DNA from: a virus | Strand: one strand, 5' to 3' | IMG/VR virus record: IMGVR_UViG_3300046171_000113 | Coordinates: 1-62,993 of that record | Length of the DNA stretch: 62,993 nucleotides | Shown here: positions 22,314-32,097 of the stretch, piece after piece | Layout: each line of letters begins with the position of its first letter | Numbering within the stretch: position 1 is the stretch's first letter | Translations under genes and position numbers: made by a program | Notes under the pieces: model-generated | Told to the model about the DNA's origin: nothing | Databases searched by the model: none | The model's input: the letters and a program-made list of their open reading frames with translations, nothing else

Positions 22314-25300
22314 TTGTTATGCCTCTTGATCTTAATCTTATTGCTTTTTCTTCAGAGCTCAACAACGCCTCCTCTAATGCAGTTAGTCCCCCTGCATTTG
22401 CAGAAGCCATTTGAGTTTGATTTAAAATGTTTTGTCCTTGAGTAATTGTTTGGTTGTTAGGCATTGCAGAAGTAACTGATGTCGGCAATGGTGGTGTAGG
22501 TGGTGCAGGTGGTATTAAATATTGTAGAGGATCAATATTAAAAGGTTCACCTAATTGTAATTGTCTTAATTCTCTTCTTATTTCATTTAGTTCTGGTAGT
22601 GCTTCTCTGAATGGATTATCTTCACCAAGATTATTTGCAATGTCTCTAAACTTATTCGCAATTTCACCTGATGGAACATAGGGATCAAATCTACCTCTTC
22701 TTAAATTAGTATAGTCTTCGTTACTAATTTGTCTTTCATCAAACTGTCTTCTTAAATCATTATTTTCTATACCTAATGTTTCAGCCGCATTTAAATCATT
22801 ATACATATTTTGTTGTACATCAAACTTAGCTTTGTTTGATTTTATATATCTTAAAATAATATCATTAGGATCAACTGAACCACCTTTTAACAAACCAAAA
22901 TAACCACCAGTAAATTCTCTTCTTGCATCCCTGATACCTCTTTGGTAACCAGAAATTTTAAAACCCATTGACTTTAATGGATCAACTTTAATAGGTCTAA
23001 GTCCCATGAAGCCCGCTATCTCAGGCCCGACATCCAATACATTACCTCTTGCATCTGGTGTTTCTGTTGCAGCTTGAGCTAGTCTTACAAATTGTTTGTA
23101 TGATGGTGCTAGTGCATTTCCTAAATGTAAAAATCTAATTGCAGCTTTGTCACCAGCAGATGTTTGATCTGTATATAATCTTCTACCATCTTTGGTTACT
23201 CCACCTCTAACAGTTAAATCCCCTGCAGCTTCTGTCCAAATAGATTCTGAAATAAATGGGTTCATAATTTCAGCACCTGCTTCATTAACTCCACTTACAA
23301 AACTATCTAGTAACTGTTTATCATTTGCTTGACCATCCTGAATATTATTTAATAAAGTTCTAAGAGGTCTAGCTATTACATCGTAAGCATTGCTGTGACT
23401 AAAATCTATGTATCTTAACTCACCATCATCATCTCTAATTGGAATCAGTGTAGAGTTCTTAGACCACTCAGGTACAAATCTTCTTAATGCATCTAGTTCG
23501 TCTTGAGATATATCATACAAAGCTTTTGCACCTTCTGTTAATGCGACTGGAGCTGCTGTTGTAAACGTAGCAAGACCTAATAATCTTTTTATTCCATCAC
23601 CATATGCTCCACTATCAAGAGCATTGTTCTTAACAACTTGCTCAGTACCATCTTCTAATATCTCTGTAACTGTTAAACCTAAATTACTTCCTTTAATTCT
23701 TACGCCCGCTGCTGGTATGTGTCTCATTTCATTTAAACCTAGTTCAGCAATGTTAGTTGTAGTTCTAATCATCTCTGATGGAAACGACATGAAGTTACCT
23801 ACTGGTAAAAGTCTTGCAGTTCTAACTGCAGAACCTACAAATGCATAATTAGGTACAGTATTTTTTACAACGTTAGCTGCTTCTCTGTTAAGCACAGCTT
23901 CAGTCACATCTATTTTTCTTTTAGCATAACGACTTTTTAGTTTAGCTTTCTCCATTACATAACTAGCTATTTTAAAAGTATCATCCTCAGCTACATACTT
24001 ACCTTGAAAAAATGATCCTACCTTTTTCAACTTAGCTAACATAGGGTTTAATACTGTGTCTACGTTTGCAGCTTGTTGACCAAATCTAATATCTTGTAAC
24101 AAAGCTTTTAGATCTCCTATTTGAACTTGTGAGTTTACAACACCAAGCTCTACTAATTCTCTGTAAGCCGCTTGTGCTGTTTCATCTGCAGGACCTAGTT
24201 TTAAAAGACCTGTAGTTTCTATACCTTCTTTAAATGCTCTAGAAAATTCTACTGGATTAAATAAATTACCATTGGCTCCAGCAAAACCAAATGCACTAAT
24301 TACGTTTCTTATGTGTGTAGGTATAGAGAATACTGTTTTAGCTAATTGTGAAACTCCTTTTGGAAACAATAATAAATTTCTATACATCCAACTAACAGCA
24401 GCCTCTGCTCCTTCTTTACCTTCACCTCTTACAAAACCTTGAAGGCCACCTGCTATGTTGTTTGCATTTTTTATAGCCTCCGCTATTTCAGGTGTAGTAA
24501 TTTTACCGGCTAAAGGATTGGGTATGTTGGCTGCTTCAGGTAGTTTACTTATGACATCATCCATTTTAACAGAAGATATACCTGTGTTTTTTTGATTTAC
24601 TCCTAGTCTAAAAGCGTCTTCGTTATCCCAAAAAAATCCTCTACCACCAGCTCTTTGCACTTCATCATTTTTAGCTGCTACACTTTTTAAATACTCGGAT
24701 GTTCTAGATACAGAAGATAGATTAGTTATACCATTAAATATAGAGTACCTTGGATCCTGAACCTCTCCAAATAATTCTCTAAGTTCTTTTGGTGGTAACT
24801 TAGTTTCTTTTATTTCTGCTCTTATAAAATCAGCGCCTGGTTTTCCCTCCATCGTTTTGTTAATATATTCATTAAACTTTAAAGCTTTAGGCTTACCTCT
24901 AAGACTAGCTTCTCTAAGAATGTCATCTACTATAACACTAGCTTCTTTTTGATAAGCAGTGCCAGCTATATCAAAAGCTGTATCACCATTTTCTTTTGCA
25001 ATTTCTCTTCTAAAAAAATTAGTAGCATTATTAATTACTTCATCAGTTGGTTCATATCTTTTAAAGAATTTAAATATACCTTTACCTTGATCTTCAAATA
25101 TTTTGTATGTACCACCTATCCAGCCATTGACTCTACCTTTTAATAAAGACTGAAGTTCTTTAACACCTTTACCTAATTTTGATCCTGAAACATTGTTGTC
25201 TAATATATTTATTAAATTAGTAAACTCACCTCTAGCATTATTAATTCCATTAACAATTAATTGTCTAGACTCTTCACCTACATTACTTTTTCTCATAAGA

Positions 25301-26301
25301 TCTAAAAGACTATCTAATTTTTTAGGATCAACTGTGTCTCTAATATTACCTTCAAATAAAAGTTCATTAAGACCTTTTAAAAATTTTTCTTTTTCTACTT
25401 GCACTGATTTGTTAAACATTACTTCTGATTGAGGATATATATTATCTACTTCTCTTGTAATGTTATCTACAATTTCTTTTGCTCTTATTGTATCTCTAGA
25501 TTTTAAAGCTTGTTTAAATGTTTCTTCTCCAAATAATTCTTTAGTCATACCACCTTGAGGAGTAAAAGGTGCTCTTACATATTTGTCTAACCATCTTGCA
25601 AATTGAGAGTTACTATAAGCAAGATCTTTACCTCTGTTAGCTAATAACTTAGCTGATTTCCCTGCACCATATACAAAAGGAGTAACTAATAAAGATTCAG
25701 AACCAAACTTAAGTCTATTTAATAATTTTCTTGTAGCATCTTCTCTACCAAAACTTTCTTCTCTGTCCATTTTAGTTGGACCACCACCAAACAAATCACC
25801 AAACGATCCAATGTTTTCTACATCAGCTACAAATGTTTCACCAGCTGCACCACCAGCAACCGCCGCTGCGTATCTAAACTTCTTAGATTTTTTATTTAAA
25901 TCTCTAGCTTTGTTTATTGCTGATAAAACAGGAGCTCCTCTTAGATTAGCATAAGCATTAGCTTTCTTTGCTCTAATTGCTTTTGCTGTAAGATTTCTAG
26001 CTACCTTGTTTGCTGCTTTAAATCCAATGGCGCCTGGTACACCAACCTGTACTAATGTTTCAGTAAGTTTACCTATAGCTCTTTCTTCTGCTATCTCTTC
26101 AAATGGATTTAGTTTATCAAAAAATTCTTCTACACTTGCTGCTGTGTTTGTATCAGCTCCAAGATCAATTAGTTCTGCTGCAAGAGAGACTACACCTTCA
26201 GGTATTTTTAATAGACCTGATGCAATACCAGAAGCGGCAGCTGTGTACCACGCTGTATCATTGTTTTCTTCGGCGTTATTTAAAGGTAGAAACTCTGCCA
26301 T
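22306..26301 (-). CDS. Large internal virion/ejection-type protein, 1331 aa
   Basis: The longest protein in the window. N-terminus has Ala/Gly-rich amphipathic stretches (AAASGIASGLLKIPEGVVSLAAEL), the middle is helical and basic, and a hydrophobic stretch lies around KTVFSIPTHIRNVISAFGFAG. This size, position at the end of the tail module and amphipathic nature fit podovirus internal core proteins that cross the host envelope with the DNA. No lysozyme or protease motif recognised. Confidence 0.7.
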   Translation of the reverse strand: MAEFLPLNNAEENNDTAWYTAAASGIASGLLKIPEGVVSLAAELIDLGADTNTAASVEEFFDKLNPFEEIAEERAIGKLTETLVQVGVPGAIGFKAANKVARNLTAKAIRAKKANAYANLRGAPVLSAINKARDLNKKSKKFRYAAAVAGGAAGETFVADVENIGSFGDLFGGGPTKMDREESFGREDATRKLLNRLKFGSESLLVTPFVYGAGKSAKLLANRGKDLAYSNSQFARWLDKYVRAPFTPQGGMTKELFGEETFKQALKSRDTIRAKEIVDNITREVDNIYPQSEVMFNKSVQVEKEKFLKGLNELLFEGNIRDTVDPKKLDSLLDLMRKSNVGEESRQLIVNGINNARGEFTNLINILDNNVSGSKLGKGVKELQSLLKGRVNGWIGGTYKIFEDQGKGIFKFFKRYEPTDEVINNATNFFRREIAKENGDTAFDIAGTAYQKEASVIVDDILREASLRGKPKALKFNEYINKTMEGKPGADFIRAEIKETKLPPKELRELFGEVQDPRYSIFNGITNLSSVSRTSEYLKSVAAKNDEVQRAGGRGFFWDNEDAFRLGVNQKNTGISSVKMDDVISKLPEAANIPNPLAGKITTPEIAEAIKNANNIAGGLQGFVRGEGKEGAEAAVSWMYRNLLLFPKGVSQLAKTVFSIPTHIRNVISAFGFAGANGNLFNPVEFSRAFKEGIETTGLLKLGPADETAQAAYRELVELGVVNSQVQIGDLKALLQDIRFGQQAANVDTVLNPMLAKLKKVGSFFQGKYVAEDDTFKIASYVMEKAKLKSRYAKRKIDVTEAVLNREAANVVKNTVPNYAFVGSAVRTARLLPVGNFMSFPSEMIRTTTNIAELGLNEMRHIPAAGVRIKGSNLGLTVTEILEDGTEQVVKNNALDSGAYGDGIKRLLGLATFTTAAPVALTEGAKALYDISQDELDALRRFVPEWSKNSTLIPIRDDDGELRYIDFSHSNAYDVIARPLRTLLNNIQDGQANDKQLLDSFVSGVNEAGAEIMNPFISESIWTEAAGDLTVRGGVTKDGRRLYTDQTSAGDKAAIRFLHLGNALAPSYKQFVRLAQAATETPDARGNVLDVGPEIAGFMGLRPIKVDPLKSMGFKISGYQRGIRDARREFTGGYFGLLKGGSVDPNDIILRYIKSNKAKFDVQQNMYNDLNAAETLGIENNDLRRQFDERQISNEDYTNLRRGRFDPYVPSGEIANKFRDIANNLGEDNPFREALPELNEIRRELRQLQLGEPFNIDPLQYLIPPAPPTPPLPTSVTSAMPNNQTITQGQNILNQTQMASANAGGLTALEEALLSSEEKAIRLRSRGITNV

Positions 26302-26309
26302 TTAACCTC

Positions 26310-27560
26310 CTATGCTCCAGGGAAAGGATCTGGAGGCCTGTTTCTTATTTCTTCTAATATTTTTCTTTGATCATCACTTAAAATTTCAAATCTTTTATCT
26401 ATCTCTGCATCTTTTTCTTTTTGTGTACTACCTTTTGGTGTTGGTTCTTCTACAAATGTATCAAGATTTATATCTTCAAACTCATAACCATCTTTTGTTT
26501 TTCTAAATCTTCTAATTGTACCTGTTTTTAAATCATAGAAAACTTTTCCTACATCTTTATCTTTAGGTTTATTTAACATTCCTTCTGAAGAACGATCCAT
26601 ATCTGTGCCATTTAAAAATCCAGCAGCTTGAGATCCAAATTTTTCTTGCATCTTAATACTTATTTGCTCATCCTCATATTTTTTTCTATTTGCTCCTTTA
26701 ACAGTATCGTCCCCGTAATACTTTTCTGCATAATATGTTGCTGGTCTTTTTTCATCTGCATCTAATTGTTTATCAATCATTCTCTCTCTAAACTCTTGGT
26801 CATCTCTAATTTTTTCCAGTTCAAATTCTTCTTTTCTCTTAATTTGTTCTAGTTCAAAAGCTCTACCTTCTCTAATTAATCTCTCTTCGTATTCTTTTCT
26901 TTCTTGCTCATCTAATTTTTGATAAGCTCTAGCTTTATCTGCCACTGCTTCATTATAATCTCTTTTGTCTTGATCTTTTAAATTTTCATAAGCTCTTTGA
27001 TCATTTAAAAATTTAACTTGATTTTCTTGATCCATATCTTGTAGATTTAATTTAAATCTTTTATCTTCTGATTTTTCCTCTGCTCCTAAAGCAAGTTTAG
27101 TTGCTGCCATTCTAAGATCTCTATTATATTTAGCTTTTGCATCAGCACCTTTTATTAATTGTTTAGTAGCTGGCTGTAATCTATTTACTGCATCTGCAAA
27201 ACTAGTAGCTCCTGCCACACTTGGTCCAGCAGTAAGTAAAAAACTTGTTAAAGGATCCATACCACCATATTCACCAGCCCCTGCTCTAAGTTCTTCTATG
27301 TATTCAGCTTGAGTTTTTGGTGTACCAACTAATGCATCTATGTCCATATTTTCATATACCATAGGTTTAAATTCACTAACTGTTGGTAATGGATTAGCAA
27401 GATCTATACCTTCTTCTGTAACCCCTGATGCACCTTTCATTTGTGCAGTGCTACCTGGTAAATAACCATCTTGAGCTTCTATTCTATCTACGATACCAGT
27501 CATAATACCGTTACCGACATTACCACCTTTTCTAAACATTGGTCTTTTAAAAGTTCTCAT
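26310..27560 (-). CDS. Internal virion protein, coiled-coil, 416 aa
   Basis: N-terminus MRTFKRPMFRKGG is a tag-like start I recall in many marine phage virion proteins. The motif LPGSTAQMKGA near residue 35 also occurs in the 339-aa protein. Residues ~165-290 form a long charged coiled coil (EYEERLIREGRAFELEQIKR). Likely part of the internal core or ejectosome. Confidence 0.65.
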   Translation of the reverse strand: MRTFKRPMFRKGGNVGNGIMTGIVDRIEAQDGYLPGSTAQMKGASGVTEEGIDLANPLPTVSEFKPMVYENMDIDALVGTPKTQAEYIEELRAGAGEYGGMDPLTSFLLTAGPSVAGATSFADAVNRLQPATKQLIKGADAKAKYNRDLRMAATKLALGAEEKSEDKRFKLNLQDMDQENQVKFLNDQRAYENLKDQDKRDYNEAVADKARAYQKLDEQERKEYEERLIREGRAFELEQIKRKEEFELEKIRDDQEFRERMIDKQLDADEKRPATYYAEKYYGDDTVKGANRKKYEDEQISIKMQEKFGSQAAGFLNGTDMDRSSEGMLNKPKDKDVGKVFYDLKTGTIRRFRKTKDGYEFEDINLDTFVEEPTPKGSTQKEKDAEIDKRFEILSDDQRKILEEIRNRPPDPFPGA

Positions 27561-27561
27561 A

Positions 27562-28473
27562 TTAACTATTCAATACGCCTGGTTGATTAAATGCTCTGTA
27601 AATACCAGCTAACGTTCCACCAGCTCCTATTGCTGTCATCATAGGATTTGGACTAGGTGCAGTAACTTGAGTTTGTTGACCTGGGTATCCAGCAATCAAA
27701 CTTGTTACACCTGTTCCATAAGCATTAGCCGCTGTTAGTGGTTGTTGTAATTGTTGTTGAGCCAACTGTTGTTGTGCTGCTAATTGTGCTTGTACTTGTG
27801 CTTGATTTTGTGCACCAAGAGTAGATAATGCTCCTACATCTTGACCTAAGAAAGCTTGTTGCTGACTACCTAATCCAGTTGCAGCCGCACCTAAACCTAA
27901 TTGTTGATTAGCCAAAGTCTGTTGATTTTGAAATGCTTGTTGTGCAGCCGTTTGAGCCTGACCAAAACCTTGTTGTAATAATTGTGCCTGTAATGCTGCT
28001 CGGTTCCTGTCGCTTGTTGATTGATATTCTGATCTCATAACACCTTCACGACCTCCACCAAGAACACCTTGGTTAACTGCTTGAGCTGCAATATTTGGAA
28101 TGCCTTTTGCTGCTTGTGTATCAAATTCTGTTAACGTTGCGTTAATGACATCCTGTTGGTAAGGAGACATAAATTGTTGGTAAGCTTGTGGACCAGAAAA
28201 CTGACCAGCTTGGCCAGCTAAAACCCCAGCTTGAGTTTGTGCTGCTTGTGCTTGATTTAAAAAAGGTTGATAAGCACCAATACCTTGAGTTGCTAATTTT
28301 TGAGCCTGAGCCTGTAATGGATCTTGACCTGCTGTAAATTGTGGACCAAATACTTTTGAAAGATCAGCTGTTTTATATTGACCTGCTGCAGTTCCTAAAT
28401 TACCTAAGTAAGTTTTACCTGCTGCTTCTATAAATTCTGGTGGTAATACTCTTGTTGTTGTTACTTCAGCCAT
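27562..28473 (-). CDS. Gln/Ala-rich virion protein, 303 aa
   Basis: Low-complexity helical protein with dozens of Gln and Ala in runs (AQAAQTQAGVLAGQAG, AQLAAQQQLAQQQLQQ). It overlaps the 339-aa gene by one base. Composition resembles scaffold-like internal proteins packed in the head or injected; function inferred from place only. Confidence 0.65.
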   Translation of the reverse strand: MAEVTTTRVLPPEFIEAAGKTYLGNLGTAAGQYKTADLSKVFGPQFTAGQDPLQAQAQKLATQGIGAYQPFLNQAQAAQTQAGVLAGQAGQFSGPQAYQQFMSPYQQDVINATLTEFDTQAAKGIPNIAAQAVNQGVLGGGREGVMRSEYQSTSDRNRAALQAQLLQQGFGQAQTAAQQAFQNQQTLANQQLGLGAAATGLGSQQQAFLGQDVGALSTLGAQNQAQVQAQLAAQQQLAQQQLQQPLTAANAYGTGVTSLIAGYPGQQTQVTAPSPNPMMTAIGAGGTLAGIYRAFNQPGVLNS

Positions 28474-29492
28474 TATACTACTCTCTTTTCTGCTTGTTTC
28501 ATTTGATCATACAACCTTTGAGCACCTTTTTCAATGTTGCCGCCACCCATTCCTCTAACAGCATCTGCTGTCATTACAAATTCGTTTTTACTTAACATAG
28601 CAGGTACGTCATCTGCTTTTTCTTTTATACCAACTGGTACAAATCCGCCAGTCTCTCTATAGTCTCGTTCTATAGTGCCAGCTTTATTTTTTCTCATTTG
28701 ACCCATAGGCATACTTTGTAAGCCACCCATAGCTAATTTGTTTCTTTTTAAAGGTAAAATAAAAGGCATATTTTTTCTATCAAATTTTTTATCTGGATTA
28801 TATTTATGTGGTTCTCCTTTTCTTGGAAATTCAGGTCTTATAGGATTACCATCTTCATCATATTTAACTATATAAGGCATTTTCATTATATATTTTTCCA
28901 TATCTTTTATTGATAAGGAGTTTAATCCTTTTTTAGGTGTACCAGATTCTAAACCAACTCTACCACCTACAGCCATATACTCAGATGTATTGGTTGTAAC
29001 AAACTCTTCTACTTCTTTAGAAGATGCGTCAGGATTTGTTTTACTATAGTAGTCTCTTAAATAAATTTTTACTTTTTCTGGATCTCTTTTAGTTTCTTCT
29101 ATCTCTTCTGGACTCATACCTGAAGCAGCTAAGATACTTCCTATCGCTCCTACAGTGTATCCACCGCCAGGAATACTACCAAAGATACCTGGTGTTGTAA
29201 CAGCTGCACCTTTCATAGCTGCAGTGCTTCCTGGTAAAAATTTTGTGCCACCACTAAGCAAAGCACTGATACCACCAGTCTTACCAAAAATACTTGGAGC
29301 AGCTCCACCAAAAGAGGCTCTACCAAGTAAGCCACCAAACTGTGTTCCTGGTATACCAAAACCAACTGCTGCTAATAGGGCAGCTTTACCTAAATCAGAT
29401 TTAACAACTTTTTTAACTGTCTTACCTATTGATTTAACTAAACTTCCTAGTCCGTATAATTGTCTGGGTTCTTGCATTCTTGATATTGCCAT
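28473..29492 (-). CDS. Virion protein with C-terminal VPAMLSKNEFV motif, 339 aa
   Basis: Gly/Ala-rich hydrophobic N-terminal half (LLAAVGFGIPGTQFGGLLGR), motif LPGSTAAMKGA shared with the 416-aa protein, and a C-terminal DDVPAMLSKNEFVMTADAV segment that is common at the ends of phage tape-measure or internal proteins. Likely a component of the DNA-ejection apparatus. Confidence 0.65.
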   Translation of the reverse strand: MAISRMQEPRQLYGLGSLVKSIGKTVKKVVKSDLGKAALLAAVGFGIPGTQFGGLLGRASFGGAAPSIFGKTGGISALLSGGTKFLPGSTAAMKGAAVTTPGIFGSIPGGGYTVGAIGSILAASGMSPEEIEETKRDPEKVKIYLRDYYSKTNPDASSKEVEEFVTTNTSEYMAVGGRVGLESGTPKKGLNSLSIKDMEKYIMKMPYIVKYDEDGNPIRPEFPRKGEPHKYNPDKKFDRKNMPFILPLKRNKLAMGGLQSMPMGQMRKNKAGTIERDYRETGGFVPVGIKEKADDVPAMLSKNEFVMTADAVRGMGGGNIEKGAQRLYDQMKQAEKRVV

Positions 29493-29548
29493 AATTTAAA
29501 TACACTTATATTGTTGAGCAGGCATAGATATCCTGAAAATACTACACT

Positions 29549-30508
29549 TTATTTGATTTTTGTATCTTCGTCAAGTGGTTTGGCATGCTTTGCAGGTCGT
29601 GTACCTTGGTATAAATCATCAAAGAAACGACCACGATATAAGAACTCTCCAACGTGCGTAATAGTATCCATTACATATATATGAACTTTACCACCCATAT
29701 CTGTCCATTTTTGACAGAAACCAAAGTCTTCTCCAAAGTATCTTTTAGTTTTAAGATCATGCCAAGTATCAAACAAGTTATAAAAATTATCTTTCTTTTC
29801 TTCTTTGCCGTTAATATAGGTAGGTTGGTATATTTCTAATTCAGGGTGATTCTTAATCATGTCTTCAATAACATGTCTTTTAATTAACATACATCCAGTA
29901 GGTGCATGAGTTACTTCTATAATACCTTTGTCAGCTATAATGTTATACTGGTCTTCTACTTTAATTGGATAAGTAAAACCTGCTCTTGACATATCTTCTG
30001 CAGAAGTAATAGCATCTTCTTTGTTGTTTACTCTTCTCCATATTTTATTCCAATCCATCATCTTCATTGGATAAGGACATGCAATAACATCTTTGTCAGC
30101 CTTTAACATTTTTTCAATAGTAGAAAAACTAAAGTCAATATCAGAGTCTATAAATAATAAATGAGTGTATTTGTCTTTATGATTTAAAAATTCTGCTACA
30201 CTTAAATTTCTACCTTGTGTAACTAAAGAAGATTTTAACAAAGTAAAACTAACTAATATATTTCTTTGTAAACATTCTTGTTGAAATTTTAAAACAGCTT
30301 GACAATAATGCATAGACACATCGCTATGACAAGGAGTACAAACCATTATTTTATAAGGCGATCTACCACCTTCTCCGCCTACATTTATTTCAATCACATT
30401 ACTATCCCCTTCAACTTTATTAGTTTTTACAGTTTGATAAGTATCATTACTAGCTTCTGTTTTTTTATCTTCTTCAAACCAGATAGGTGTATTACTTAGT
30501 CTTGGCAC
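29549..30508 (-). CDS. GT-A-type glycosyltransferase, 319 aa
   Basis: Probably transfers a sugar from a nucleotide donor. YKIMVCTPCHSDVSMHY opens the fold, HLLFIDSDIDF gives the DxD metal site, followed by ACPYPMKMMDW and GEDFGFCQKW, as in Anp1/mannosyltransferase-like families found in phages. It overlaps the GT-B gene by 17 nt. The pair sits in the late virion operon, so the acceptor may be a virion or host surface component. Confidence 0.85.
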   Translation of the reverse strand: MPRLSNTPIWFEEDKKTEASNDTYQTVKTNKVEGDSNVIEINVGGEGGRSPYKIMVCTPCHSDVSMHYCQAVLKFQQECLQRNILVSFTLLKSSLVTQGRNLSVAEFLNHKDKYTHLLFIDSDIDFSFSTIEKMLKADKDVIACPYPMKMMDWNKIWRRVNNKEDAITSAEDMSRAGFTYPIKVEDQYNIIADKGIIEVTHAPTGCMLIKRHVIEDMIKNHPELEIYQPTYINGKEEKKDNFYNLFDTWHDLKTKRYFGEDFGFCQKWTDMGGKVHIYVMDTITHVGEFLYRGRFFDDLYQGTRPAKHAKPLDEDTKIK

Positions 30509-31439
30509 TAATTGCTCCTGTTAGAAATCTTGTCCATGATGTACCTATTTTATTCCAATTGTAATAAGCATTAACATAATCAGACTGAGTTTCTAAATGT
30601 TTATGTATAGTTTCTTCATGTAATATATTCGCTGAAGCTTCTATTGCGGAAGCAAATTTCATTGATAGCCTTCTTAAATTATTATCAAAAGGTATATACA
30701 TAGGAAATTCAGCACCTGTTTCAAACAAAGCACCAAGATTAGTTGTAACACAATATAATCCACCAGCCATACATTCTAATAAAGATATACAAGATGTTTC
30801 TTCAAAGATACTTGGGTATGCATACATATTATATTTATGCATATTACTTTTTATAAAACTATTTGGTTTATACCCTATGTAATTTACATTAGGTAGTTGT
30901 CTTGCTTGTTCATATAGTTCTGTGTATTCATGATCATTTTGATCAAAGAATTGTTTTCCATACACTTCACATGATGAATATACATCTAAAGTAATCAATG
31001 GATTCTTAACTAATTGCATTGCACCTAATAAAACAGATAATCCTCTCCAAGGTGTGTTTTGATGAATTATTCTAATAGGGTCACCTTGCTTATAAGGTTT
31101 TGCTTTTTGTATTTTATCTACACCATTTTTAATTACCAAACATTTTTCTGCAGGTAAACCAAACATCATTCTAAATTTTTCAAAAGTCCAATGAGAATTA
31201 AATACATACCAATCATACTTGTGATGATTAGATTTTTCTTGAAACCAAGGAGCTAAGTTAGGCTGATCGTATGAATTTTTTTGCCAAAGTATATTTACTT
31301 TGTTTGGATGTAACGGAATTTTTTCTGGCACAGAAGTTGTAATCTGTACTTGATCTAATAACTTTTTATCAACGTATTCTTCTAAATAGTTGAATTGTAA
31401 TTCTGTTCCACCCTTAGGGTTTTGGTTTCTTATTATCAT
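30492..31439 (-). CDS. GT-B-type (GT4-like) glycosyltransferase, 315 aa
   Basis: N-terminal GGTELQ, central IHQNTPWRGL and the C-terminal YPSIFEETSCISLLECMAGG (E-x7-E) are hallmarks of GT4-type retaining glycosyltransferases. Coupled with the GT-A-type gene downstream. Acceptor unknown. Confidence 0.88.
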   Translation of the reverse strand: MIIRNQNPKGGTELQFNYLEEYVDKKLLDQVQITTSVPEKIPLHPNKVNILWQKNSYDQPNLAPWFQEKSNHHKYDWYVFNSHWTFEKFRMMFGLPAEKCLVIKNGVDKIQKAKPYKQGDPIRIIHQNTPWRGLSVLLGAMQLVKNPLITLDVYSSCEVYGKQFFDQNDHEYTELYEQARQLPNVNYIGYKPNSFIKSNMHKYNMYAYPSIFEETSCISLLECMAGGLYCVTTNLGALFETGAEFPMYIPFDNNLRRLSMKFASAIEASANILHEETIHKHLETQSDYVNAYYNWNKIGTSWTRFLTGAISAKTK

Positions 31440-31608
31440 TGTTCATTACTTTCTGGAATACATCTAAACCTTTTGGTGATACCTGCACTGTTACATCAGT
31501 AACAATATCTGATCCTTCTAATTTTTCTTTAGAAGTTTCACCTGTCTTTGTATTTCTATAAATTGTTATAGTTGTACAATCGATCTTATGTATATTATCC
31601 GTTTTCAT
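31414..31608 (-). CDS. Hypothetical protein, 64 aa
   Basis: Small polar beta-rich protein (IDCTTITIYRNTKTGE) between virion and glycosyltransferase genes, overlapping both by 14-26 nt. No motif recognised. Confidence 0.6.
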   Translation of the reverse strand: MKTDNIHKIDCTTITIYRNTKTGETSKEKLEGSDIVTDVTVQVSPKGLDVFQKVMNNDNKKPKP

Positions 31609-31936
31609 TCTCTCTGTTTATAAGCGCATAACTAACTACTACTTCAAGTTTGTTAGCTGTTTCCGCTTGAGCTTTTATAGCATCTCCTGCTTCTAAATTC
31701 AACCCCTGTTCTGTAGCGTTGACTGTGCTTGAAGCAGGTATATCCTTTCTAAAAAATTCTACATCTGTACTAGCAGATGAATCTCTTAAATCACAATTAA
31801 CTAATACAGCTCCTGTGCTATTGTTAGATACATACACAGATTTTATAATAGCAACAGCTGATGTTGATATAGTCAAAACAGTTGTCATAGCTGTTCCATC
31901 TAATATCTTAGATGCATTTTTATATTGTATGCTCAT
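31595..31936 (-). CDS. Beta-rich virion-associated protein, 113 aa
   Basis: Short beta-rich protein (TTVLTISTSAVAIIKSVYVSN...GLNLEAGDAIKAQAETANKLEVVVSYAL) with the pattern of small tail or decoration proteins in marine phages. Coupled to its neighbours by overlaps on both sides. Confidence 0.65.
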   Translation of the reverse strand: MSIQYKNASKILDGTAMTTVLTISTSAVAIIKSVYVSNNSTGAVLVNCDLRDSSASTDVEFFRKDIPASSTVNATEQGLNLEAGDAIKAQAETANKLEVVVSYALINRENENG

Positions 31937-32097
31937 GATAAAAAGTAGTTAAAAGCGTCTTGTTCGTTTTTTAAATCTTGTTGAAAAGAAAAATTAAGTT
32001 GTTGTTTCATTGTATTCAAAGACTCCATAATCTGCCTTTGATTATCTACATCATATTCTTCTTTTGGCTCAGGTATGTAATTAGTAATCTTTGCCAT
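31933..32097 (-). CDS. Hypothetical protein, 54 aa
   Basis: Short frame MAKITNYIPEPKEEYDVDNQ...FNYFLS filling the gap between the 336-aa virion gene and the 113-aa gene, with ATG/TAA and ATGA overlaps at its ends. Acidic and helical; likely a real coupled gene of unknown role. Confidence 0.65.
   Translation of the reverse strand: MAKITNYIPEPKEEYDVDNQRQIMESLNTMKQQLNFSFQQDLKNEQDAFNYFLS

Noticed and set aside
23624-26305. Several + strand frames over the 1331-aa gene
   Set aside because: Antisense shadows of an intact long gene.
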